A stretch of DNA of 64,000 nucleotides from Clostridia bacterium UC5.1-1E11 (GTDB lineage: Bacteria; Bacillota; Clostridia; Oscillospirales; Acutalibacteraceae): positions 299,298 through 363,297 of the forward strand of contig BCAA01000001.1 in assembly GCA_001305115.1 (NCBI GenBank). Reading direction: 5' to 3'. The first letter of the stretch is position 1. Every line of letters starts with the position of its first letter. Positions 9,091-15,915 of the stretch are shown piece by piece. A model generated the notes under the pieces. It worked only from the letters and a program-made list of their open reading frames with translations, was not told the origin of the DNA and did not search any database. The translations under genes and the position numbers were made by a program.

Positions 9091-9378
9091 GTGGATTTCT
9101 GTATTTGGCGCAATCAGATATTGCAAAATCCCCAGGACATTTCACCGCTGAAATTCGGAATGTCGCAGGGTGAGGTCATAGAGATCTTCGGTAAGCCTGA
9201 TACCGTTTCCACGATGAGAAGCGGTGGGAAACCTTTGATCCTCAAATATAAAGACATTGAACTGCATTTCGATAGAAAAGCCCCTCATGGGCTCTACTTA
9301 ATTTATAGCGACGATGAGATCGAGCTGGGCGTCACAACCGAGCACGAAGAAAGGAGCAAGCCCTATGAAAGTCTTTGA
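9091..9378 (+). CDS. Small protein with FGMSxxEVxxxFGxPD motif
   Basis: This 95-residue protein has a GTG start at 9091 behind AAAGGGAAGC. It contains LKFGMSQGEVIEIFGKPD near residues 20-37, the helix-turn pattern also seen in SmpA/OmlA-like and many immunity proteins, followed by beta strands (LKYKDIELHF). It lacks the lipobox of SmpA, so it is presumably cytosolic. It overlaps the next gene by 14 bases. Confidence 0.6.
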   Translation: MDFCIWRNQILQNPQDISPLKFGMSQGEVIEIFGKPDTVSTMRSGGKPLILKYKDIELHFDRKAPHGLYLIYSDDEIELGVTTEHEERSKPYESL

Positions 9379-9691
9379 CCCAGATTATAAACTGCTGGAC
9401 GAGATGTACCAGGACGAATACTATCCAGATTTTTTGGTGGACAAGGTAAAGGATGAGCTCCAGAAGGTCATCGACCTGCTGAAGAGCGGCGAAACCGACA
9501 CCGAAGCGGTGCAGGAAGCGCTGGACGAGGCGGTCTGCGGCATCAATGATCTCCAGGAGGAATTTGATGAGAACGACAGTGAGATCGAAACGGTGGCGCG
9601 GGAGTGCATCGCGGCAGATGTGGCCTACATTCTGGAGTGGTTTGGCATCCCCATTGACACCGAGGAGGCCATCCGGGAAAGAGACTGGTGA
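9365..9691 (+). CDS. DUF5713-family protein
   Basis: This 108-residue acidic helical protein has the DUF5713 pattern: LLDEMYQDEYYPDFLVDKVK at the N-terminus, an EEFDENDSEIETVARECIA middle (core SEIETVARECIA), and an EEAIRERDW end. ATG 9365 is preceded by AAAGGAGC within the end of the previous gene. Function is unknown; the family is a frequent member of clostridial immunity-type clusters. The next gene begins 5 bases after its stop. Confidence 0.75.
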   Translation: MKVFDPDYKLLDEMYQDEYYPDFLVDKVKDELQKVIDLLKSGETDTEAVQEALDEAVCGINDLQEEFDENDSEIETVARECIAADVAYILEWFGIPIDTEEAIRERDW

Positions 9692-9696
9692 AACCC

Positions 9697-9924
9697 ATGG
9701 CAGAAAAAGAACTGGTTGTTTGTGATGAGTGCGGCGGTCTGTTTTTCAGGGGCTCCTCACAGATGCTGGGGCTATGCCCGGAATGCGCCCATATTCTCTA
9801 TGGCTACCCGAATTGTCCCCACCATTTCCAGAATGGCCGGTGTGTGAACTGCTATTGGGACGGCTCCGAAAGCGAGTATATCAAGTCGCTGAAAAGGGAT
9901 CGAAATTATGGCTTGGGAATATGA
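9697..9924 (+). CDS. Small zinc-ribbon protein
   Basis: A 75-residue protein starting at ATG 9697. It has three cysteine pairs (CDEC, CPEC and CVNC, separated by a CPHHF segment), which is the layout of one or two zinc ribbons. A start at GTG 9688 is possible and would couple it to the previous stop. No further domain is visible. Zinc ribbons can mediate protein or nucleic-acid contacts; its role here is unknown. Confidence 0.55.
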   Translation: MAEKELVVCDECGGLFFRGSSQMLGLCPECAHILYGYPNCPHHFQNGRCVNCYWDGSESEYIKSLKRDRNYGLGI

Positions 9925-10141
9925 AACCTTTAGCCCGGACGGTCAATGCAGATTGTTCGGGGTGAATATCTTTGACTATGATTGGAAAACCACCGGCAGG
10001 CAGGTAAAAGTCCAAGACCCTATCTATCACCAGAACCATATCTTTGAGGTCTGGCAGGTAGAGATCGATGGGCAGGTCTACCGCTTTGCCGCTGGAGAGT
10101 TCTCCAACTGCATATGGGGATTTTATCTGGAGAAGAATTGA
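9908..10141 (+). CDS. Small beta-rich hypothetical protein
   Basis: This 77-residue protein starts at ATG 9908 inside the end of the preceding gene (17-base overlap). Alternating hydrophobic strands (LFGVNIFDYDW, HIFEVWQVEIDG, QVYRFAAGEF) suggest a small beta-sheet or barrel. No domain was recognised. Tight overlap supports translation as part of the array. Confidence 0.5.
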   Translation: MAWEYETFSPDGQCRLFGVNIFDYDWKTTGRQVKVQDPIYHQNHIFEVWQVEIDGQVYRFAAGEFSNCIWGFYLEKN

Positions 10142-10159
10142 TGAGAGGAGCGTGAACCC

Positions 10160-11641
10160 ATGAAAGCCAGCGCCGGAGAGGTCTATACGGTCTACAACAA
10201 CTACCTGGAACGCTACACCGCCTGTCAGGTGGCCTACATTGCGCCGCCGGACACGGTGAGCAGCCAGTCCTGGGCGGTGATCCTCTCCCTGGACTGGGTA
10301 GGCGACGCCCCTCTGACGGCAGAGGAACTGCCTCGTCTCCGCCCGCTCTACAAGGACTTCATGTACTGGCCCCGTGCGCTCCATCTGCTGCGGGTGCCGG
10401 TGGAAGTCCCGCCCCAGTACACGCTGGTGGGCACTCTGCCGCCCTTCACCGACGAGTCCTGCCCCTCCTACGGCGGATGGAACGACGGCTATGACGTGTA
10501 CCGCCAGATGATGTGGCAGGCCATCCCGGAGGAGCGGCGGCGGGCCTTCAAGGAGGCTGCGGGCAGCCGTGAGGAAGTGACCATCGGCGGCCAAATCGTG
10601 AAGAAGTGCAGCCATCGGGTGATGGACCAATACATCCCTTTTGGCTCGGCGCTGGAATTGGAGGTACTGCCCTGCCTCTCGGACCTCATTTGTGAGCAGT
10701 GGCACCCGGATCTGCCGAAGTTTTTGCGGGGGAACCCCTTCATCCACGAACTGACCTTACTGAACCACGGCCAAAAAATACTTGATCTGCGGGGGACCAG
10801 CATTGGAAAGCTGATGCTGGATATGACCGGCCTTCGGGAACTGTGGCTGGGCGAGGAAGCGGAACAGCTCCTGTTCCAAAACAAGGGGCCGGACGCCTGC
10901 ACCATCCACGCCCCCGGAGATGGCAGTAGGCTGACCCTCCAATTCATTGGAGAATACCGCCCTCACCCAGAGCTGCCGGGACTGTGGGGACTGCACGGCA
11001 TCCAGCTGAAGGATTTTGACCTGTCCGGCCTTCCCGCTGCCCATCCCCGCCTGAAGGAGCTGCGGCTCTGGGGCGCGCCGGGAAACCTGCGAAACTTCTC
11101 TGCGGTGACTCAGTTCCGGGAACTGACGGACCTCTCCACCTATGACCTGTTCGGCTTCGGCGCGGGAGACATTCCCACCCCGGAGCAGATGCCGGCGCTT
11201 CGCTGGTTCTGGATGACCAGCCTGCTGGAGGACGCGGCAAAGGCGGCAAAGAAACTCTGGAAAAGCAAGCCGGGAATGGACCTGCGGATCACCAAGCCTC
11301 GAAAATCGGAGTGGCTGGCACAAAATCTGGACAATCCCTTTCGGGGCTGGGACGGCGCAGAGCAGATCCCCGCTGCCTCCGCGAAAAAAGCGGCCAGCCA
11401 ATACCGCAAGACCCGCGCCTTGCTGATGAAGCTGGCCAATCAGCCAGGCGGGGACGCCCAGACCTGGGCGCTGGAGGCGGTAGCAGCTTATACCCAGACC
11501 TTTAACAAGATGGGCTTTATTGAAACCGAGGAGCGGGATGAGATCTACATGGCCCTGTGCGGGATTTTGGATGCCCTGCCAGAAAACACGCTCCAGAAGG
11601 ATGTTCTGTTGGAAAAGTTTGAAGAACTTCGCGATTTTTGA
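10160..11641 (+). CDS. Large protein: Imm26-like N-terminus plus leucine-rich-repeat region
   Basis: A 493-residue soluble protein. The first 110 residues (GEVYTVYNNYLERYTACQVAYI, shown here by GEVYTVYNNYLERYTACQV) look like an Imm26-type domain whose members start with a G(D/E)V(F/Y) strand. Residues about 185-380 contain irregular leucine-rich repeats (LTLLNHGQKILDLRG, LRELWLG, LKELRLWGAPGNLRN, FRELTDLSTYDL). The C-terminal 110 residues are helical. LRR scaffolds are protein-binding, so toxin sequestration is a reasonable guess. AGGAGCGTG precedes ATG 10160. The domain identities are pattern-based. Confidence 0.6.
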   Translation: MKASAGEVYTVYNNYLERYTACQVAYIAPPDTVSSQSWAVILSLDWVGDAPLTAEELPRLRPLYKDFMYWPRALHLLRVPVEVPPQYTLVGTLPPFTDESCPSYGGWNDGYDVYRQMMWQAIPEERRRAFKEAAGSREEVTIGGQIVKKCSHRVMDQYIPFGSALELEVLPCLSDLICEQWHPDLPKFLRGNPFIHELTLLNHGQKILDLRGTSIGKLMLDMTGLRELWLGEEAEQLLFQNKGPDACTIHAPGDGSRLTLQFIGEYRPHPELPGLWGLHGIQLKDFDLSGLPAAHPRLKELRLWGAPGNLRNFSAVTQFRELTDLSTYDLFGFGAGDIPTPEQMPALRWFWMTSLLEDAAKAAKKLWKSKPGMDLRITKPRKSEWLAQNLDNPFRGWDGAEQIPAASAKKAASQYRKTRALLMKLANQPGGDAQTWALEAVAAYTQTFNKMGFIETEERDEIYMALCGILDALPENTLQKDVLLEKFEELRDF

Positions 11642-11653
11642 GGAGGGGTGAGA

Positions 11654-11899
11654 ATGGAACAAAGAGTTCTTTACAATGGCCAAGTTCTTACCCTGACACG
11701 GTTTTTGGGGACGGGAGAGCCCTGCCTGTGGATCACTGATCCTAAGCAAATCGGAATGCCAAAAATGGCGTTTGTGGGCGGATACCCAGATGAATACTGC
11801 ATTTTTCTGAAAAATCTATCTGAAACAGAGTTGGCACAAATCACATCGCTGGACGGCGCTCCACTGGATGTGAAAAAAGAACTGAGTGACATCAAATGA
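11654..11899 (+). CDS. Small hypothetical array protein
   Basis: An 81-residue protein. ATG 11654 is chosen over GTG 11648 because GAGGAGGGG ends about 5 bases before it. The sequence (RVLYNGQVLTLTRFLGTG, then MPKMAFVGGYPDEYCIFLKN) suggests a small beta-rich domain followed by a short helix. No family was recognised. Confidence 0.55.
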   Translation: MEQRVLYNGQVLTLTRFLGTGEPCLWITDPKQIGMPKMAFVGGYPDEYCIFLKNLSETELAQITSLDGAPLDVKKELSDIK

Positions 11900-11909
11900 G
11901 GTGAACACC

Positions 11910-12644
11910 ATGAAGGAGCCTATCACAAGCCTGCTCCCCAAGCCGCCAAAGTATATCGATGTGGACTATCGGACTTTGCCTGACATCGACAACAATCCGC
12001 TGTTCTATGTTGAGGACACGCAGGAGATCCTGTGCTATTAGACGGACGGGAAAAAGGTCTACTGGCGGTTTTCCGAGGTGTCCGGGGATGTAGAGCATTT
12101 TGTATGGTTCAATGGACGATTTGCCAAGGACGGCAAGTACTGCTTTCTCCAAAATACAAAGCTGCGGAATGTGGATCATGCCTCTTTCACGGTGCTCAAC
12201 AACTGCTACACCAAGGACCATCAAAGTGTCTGGACAACCGGCGGCCGGTTTGAGCCGGAGGACATCGGCTCCTTCGTTGTTTGTGATGATGGAGTGGGAC
12301 TGATTGAAAAGATCCAGACCATGATCGATGGTACACTGCGGCCCGTCCGGGTGCAGATTCCCTATGGATATGCCAAAGACAGCAAAACCGTATACTATGA
12401 GAATTTCGCCGGTAAGATTAAGGTCTTGAAAAAGGCTGGCCCTGCTACCTTCGTTTCCAAGAATGACGGCTATTTCGCATGGGATGCCAAGTCCATCTTC
12501 TGGAACGGTTATCTGCTGCAGGGAGTCGACCTGCAATCCTGGCACATCGTAGACGCGCAAAAGGCGCTCTCAAGGGATGCCAAGCACTTCTATATCCAGA
12601 ACAAGCGAGTGACGGAAGATGAATGGAACCAGAAGCAGCTCTGA
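11910..12644 (+). pseudogene. DKNYY-family gene interrupted by one in-frame TAG
   Basis: The frame from ATG 11910 to TGA 12642-12644 would encode 244 residues but contains TAG at 12039-12041 (codon 44). The reading frame is unchanged across it. The upstream part reads LLPKPPKYIDVDYRTLPDID and the downstream part TDGKKVYWRFSEVSGDVEHF. CAG (Gln) to TAG is the simplest origin. DKNYY-type repeats follow (FAKDGKYCFLQNTKLRNVDH, YTKDHQSVWTTGG, YAKDSKTVYYENFAGKIKVL), closely resembling the gene at 7777-8515. As written, only a restart downstream of the stop could make the repeat domain. Confidence 0.65.
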
Positions 12645-12662
12645 CAGGAAAGGACAAACCCT

Positions 12663-13483
12663 ATGGCACTACAAGATAAGAAAATGATGCCTCCCCCCTG
12701 GCTGGCACATCGGGAGATCGAGCGGTACTCCATTGGCTGGACACCCTCTCATCTGAGGAGCGGACGGAATACCGCTCCCTCTTTCCTGAGCCGGTGACCT
12801 GGAAAGGCTGGTGGGATAATGAGGACAGCGGCGAAGTGCTGGAGCATAGCAACTTCTGGGTGGATACGTGGCAGCCGGAGGGCAGGCCCAAGTACACCTG
12901 GCAGTGGCTCCAGCAGGAGTTTGCCGCTGGGAGAAAGCGAGAACTGTGCCTGTTCTGGGACCATCAGCCTGTCCAGGATGGCAGCATTACAAAAAGCTGC
13001 CTCAGCCAGTGGTGGATGGAGGATTTCTATTCCATCGCCGACTCCTATCTCTGTATAGAGCAGTATACGATGGCGGGCAAGGCGGAGCTGTTTGGCGATC
13101 AGGAGATCCGCAAGGAGATCCTGGCGTGCAGCGACCCTCAGCAGATCAAGACCCTGGGCCGTAAGGTGCGGGGCTTTGACCAGAAGGTGTGGGACAGGTT
13201 CAAATACGCCATTGTGCTCAACGGAAACTGGTGCAAATTCAGCCAGAACCGTGATCTGCGGGAGTTCCTCCTCTCCACCGGGGACGGTGTGCTGGTGGAG
13301 GCCAGCCCCTATGACAGCATCTGGGGCATCCGGCTCTCGGCCAGCTCCCCCGAGGCCCAGGACCCGATGAAGTGGCGGGGACAAAACCTGCTGGGCTTTG
13401 CGCTGATGGAGGTACGGGACGAGCTGCGCCGGGTGACTGAGAATGAAATGCTGTGCGATTGGAGTATGGTATGGGGACAATGA
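12663..13483 (+). CDS. NADAR-domain protein, 5' part disrupted
   Basis: The last 150 residues carry a clear NADAR domain: LSQWWMEDFY, then YLCIEQYTMAGKAELFGDQ, ILACSDPQQIKTLGRKVRGF, VLNGNWCKFSQN, FLLSTGDGVLVEASPYDSIW and LLGFALMEVRDEL. NADAR enzymes are known as ADP-ribose/N-glycosidase-type proteins and as antitoxins that remove ADP-ribose from guanine in DarT-NADAR pairs. Before it lie MPPPWLAHREIERYSIGW (ATG 12663) and, in another frame, WLDTLSSEERTEYRSLFPEP. Related proteins I recall have about 15-20 more residues after SIGW, so a deletion at the GGCTGG near 12736 is likely. The intact C-terminal frame runs to 13483. Confidence 0.75.
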
Positions 13484-13929
13484 AGCTCTATGAACTGGTC
13501 AACCACTATCACATCGGCACGGAACTGACCTGCGCCGAGGCGATGTTCATGGCCTGCAATGAATATTACCATCTGAACTTGTCCGAGGAGACCCGGAAGA
13601 TGTTCTCCGTCATGGGCCTTGGGATGCAGACGGAGCAGTCCTGCTGCGGCGCCTTCACCGTGGCGGTAGGGATCATCGGTCTGATGACCGCCAAAGAGGG
13701 GCAGACAGATGTGGACAATACGGATGGCTACCAGATGATTGCCGAATTGACGAGCTTTGTGCTGGGCTTCTACGAAACACTCCACTGCGTTGAGCTACAA
13801 AGGTTGGAAATCGTGGGCTATGAAAACCCCTGCCACGCCATTGTGGAGGCGCTGGCTAAGAAGCTGGAGGAGCTGCTGGCGGGCCGCAGCATCTTTCGCC
13901 CGGCAAATGCGGGACAGATCGGTTCATGA
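13480..13929 (+). CDS. C_GCAxxG_C_C-family putative redox protein
   Basis: A 149-residue protein starting at ATG 13480, which overlaps the stop of the NADAR gene by 4 bases (ATGA), so the two are translationally coupled. The pattern LTCAEAMFMACNEYY, then MGLGMQTEQSCCGAFTVAVGIIGL, and a late ENPCHAIV matches the C_GCAxxG_C_C family. That family is usually annotated as putative redox-active or metal-associated and is often near transporters. Some of the canonical cysteines are changed. Its presence between immunity-type genes is unusual. It is soluble with short hydrophobic helices. Confidence 0.65.
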   Translation: MKLYELVNHYHIGTELTCAEAMFMACNEYYHLNLSEETRKMFSVMGLGMQTEQSCCGAFTVAVGIIGLMTAKEGQTDVDNTDGYQMIAELTSFVLGFYETLHCVELQRLEIVGYENPCHAIVEALAKKLEELLAGRSIFRPANAGQIGS

Positions 13930-13944
13930 AAAGAGGGGATCTTT

Positions 13945-14528
13945 ATGCAGCGGGACAGATATGAAAATCGAGATGCCTTCTATCGTGTTCTTCTGTCCGT
14001 TGCAGAAACAAGAGACCGTGAGGCCGCGGCCGCCTTTGCCTTTGATAACTATGCCAACATGCCAAAAGATGAGGAAGAACGCCTTGGATTTACCGAGGAA
14101 GACCGGGAACTGATTTTGACCTTGATGGCGATGGACGCTGGCGAGGAGTTCTGGTACAACAAAGAGGAACTGAAAGCGCTCATTCAGGCCGCTTGGAAAA
14201 AAGAGAGCAAGTTGCCCCAAAACTCTTAGCAGATGAATTAGAAACGCTTCGCAACAGTATCTATCACGGAGAGCAGGAACTGATCTCCGCCCTGACACCG
14301 GAGCAGTTCTTTGCCCTGCTGTCTCATGACTATGACGCCGGTTTTGCAGCTGGCAAAGCCTCCGCACAGAAGGAGATCCTCTGCATGCTGGCTGCGGACG
14401 GGATGCTCGTTGAGAAGATCGCACTCCTGCTGCGGATGAAGATGGAAGCGGTGCGGGAGATCATGGCCACCAAGCAGGCCCACATTGAGAAATGTAGAAA
14501 GAGACTGGAACAGGAGGTGAAGCCATGA
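13945..14528 (+). CDS. Hypothetical array gene, probable frameshift at a six-A run
   Basis: Two frames meet here. The first, from ATG 13945, encodes 94 residues (acidic, helical) and stops at 14227-14229. The second covers 14193-14528, has no convincing start codon or ribosome site, and ends with a basic helical region (LLRMKMEAVREIMATKQAHIE). Adding one A to the A run at 14198-14203 joins them as AAWKKREQVAPKLLADELE and gives about 194 residues. That join is an inference; two separate genes remain possible. No domain was recognised. The end overlaps the next start by 4 bases. Confidence 0.45.
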
Positions 14529-14968
14529 AAAAACTATGCCAATACGGAAATCGGCGGGATAACGAATGGGAGATCCTGCCCTGGATACCTGACCCGCGCC
14601 CGCCTTTCAAAATTTGGGTGAAGCCGGAGCAGATCGCGCCATTCTTTCTCATTCCCCACCACCCCTATGCGATCTCCCTTCTGCTGAAGATCAGTGACGG
14701 ATTCCGGGCAGAAGAATTCTGCCGGTTGGGGCTGGCCGGAAGTAGTGGGGACTGGGAGCGGCTGGTCCGTGGCGTGATCCAGGAGTTCGAGGAAAACAAC
14801 AGCGGTCGGGATCTGTTTCACTTCGACTCCGACAAAGATGTGTTCTGCGTGTACTCCCAATTTATCGACGACTTGATGATGCTGTCCAAGATGATCTGGG
14901 CGGCCTGTGCCGATGAAAAATCGATGCGGGCTTATCTGGATATGGCACATGGGAAGGAAAAACCGTGA
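14525..14968 (+). CDS. Imm51-like immunity protein
   Basis: A 147-residue protein with the order typical of Imm51 (immunity protein 51): an N-terminal hydrophobic strand region, GSSGDWERLVRGVIQEF in the middle, then FHFDSDKDVFCVYSQFIDDLMML and a final helix. This family is found next to polymorphic-toxin genes and is presumed to inhibit them directly. ATG 14525 sits behind GGAGGTGAAGCC and overlaps the previous stop by 4 bases. The end overlaps the next gene by 4 bases. Confidence 0.65.
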   Translation: MKKLCQYGNRRDNEWEILPWIPDPRPPFKIWVKPEQIAPFFLIPHHPYAISLLLKISDGFRAEEFCRLGLAGSSGDWERLVRGVIQEFEENNSGRDLFHFDSDKDVFCVYSQFIDDLMMLSKMIWAACADEKSMRAYLDMAHGKEKP

Positions 14969-15177
14969 ACTTTACATTGTCTCGCGACGAACTGCTGGTG
15001 CTGTGCGACCTGCTCCGCCGGCTGGAGGATGCTGAGGGCATCTTCCAGGACATGGCGGAACGGCAGGTATTCTGGCACATTCAGGCGCAGCTGGACAAGG
15101 AACTGGCGGAACCATTCCAAGCCGACTATCCAGCCATCCTCGAAGCGGCCCGCCGCGTTGTGAGGAAGAAGTATTGA
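14965..15177 (+). CDS. Small helical hypothetical protein
   Basis: A 70-residue helical protein with a GTG start at 14965 that overlaps the preceding stop. Residues such as SRDELLVLCDLLRRLEDAEG and the basic end ARRVVRKKY suggest a helical hairpin. No family was recognised. The stop is followed after one base by the next start. Confidence 0.5.
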   Translation: MNFTLSRDELLVLCDLLRRLEDAEGIFQDMAERQVFWHIQAQLDKELAEPFQADYPAILEAARRVVRKKY

Positions 15178-15178
15178 G

Positions 15179-15515
15179 ATGGAGTACATCAAGCTCTTTT
15201 GGGAGGACGCGCCGGAGGGAGAACCGCCGCTCATCCTCTATGAAGTGGATACAGAAAACGAGCGGCTGCTGATCCCCACGCTGGGGCAGATTTTTCCCGT
15301 CAAAGCCCCCCATCAATGGAGATGTGCATGAGGAATTTGATTTCTGTTTTGACAACTGGATTGGGAAAGAGGACTGGGAACGCTGGATGCGCCTTGTCCG
15401 GGGCAGCTTGACGGGTATGACAGCAGAGGAATCAGCCTTCCTCCTCTCCATTCTGGGGTGGATTGAAACCGCGTTGACCCACACCGGCGTTATGGTTGTG
15501 GAAAGCAACCTGTAA
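15179..15515 (+). CDS. Hypothetical array protein, one frameshift in a C run
   Basis: From ATG 15179 the frame reads MEYIKLFWEDAPEGEPPLIL and continues through IPTLGQIFPVKAP, then ends early at 15329-15331. Removing one C from the CCCCCC run at 15307-15312 joins it to INGDVHEEFDFCFDNWIGKE and GVMVVESNL, ending at 15515, about 111 residues. The start resembles the YIK(V)xW opening of DUF6881-like proteins, but this is weak. The order of an acidic loop and paired Trp residues is typical of small immunity proteins. Confidence 0.55.
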
Positions 15516-15556
15516 GTAAACCTTTCGCGCAAAATCAAGTGAATGGAGAAAAGAAT

Positions 15557-15900
15557 ATGAGCAAGGAACTGTATAAAGCGTTTATCGACGGCCTTGTGGA
15601 ACGGAAAGGCAGTATGACCGCCCGGTGGATGAGGGGCGATGGTTTCCCCCAGACGGGTGACAATAAGGCCAAAAACGAACTTCTCGCAGCACTGACGCCG
15701 GAGTAGAAAGAAGTGCTGGCGGAGCTGCTCAGGACAAACATATTGCGGGTATTCACGATACCCTTGCGTATATCAATGAGACAATGGATCTGGAGGGGCT
15801 GGAGCTTCATCAGGACGGTGAATCCTATCCCAACAATTATTTTGAGAGCCTGCACTATGACTTCATCAGCTGTTGTGACGGTGTTGAGTGGCCGGAATAA
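15557..15900 (+). pseudogene. Array gene with both an in-frame TAG and a frameshift
   Basis: From ATG 15557 the frame reads MSKELYKAFIDGLVERKGSM through LLAALTPE, then TAG at 15704-15706. The context LTPE-stop-KEVLAELL strongly suggests a Gln codon (CAG to TAG). About 20 bases later the frame must shift by one (one base missing near 15727) to read DKHIAGIHDTLAYINETMDL and ESLHYDFISCCDGVEWPE, ending TAA 15898-15900. Repaired length is about 114 residues. Two independent lesions favour true decay over a single base error. Family unknown. Confidence 0.6.
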
Positions 15901-15915
15901 AAGGAGTCGTGACAA

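Noticed and set aside
3355..15706. Stop-codon reassignment (TAG/TAA read as Gln)
   Set aside because: Neighbouring genes end normally at TAA, TAG and TGA, and the core region has no in-frame TAG/TAA stops in housekeeping genes. Decay or base error is simpler.
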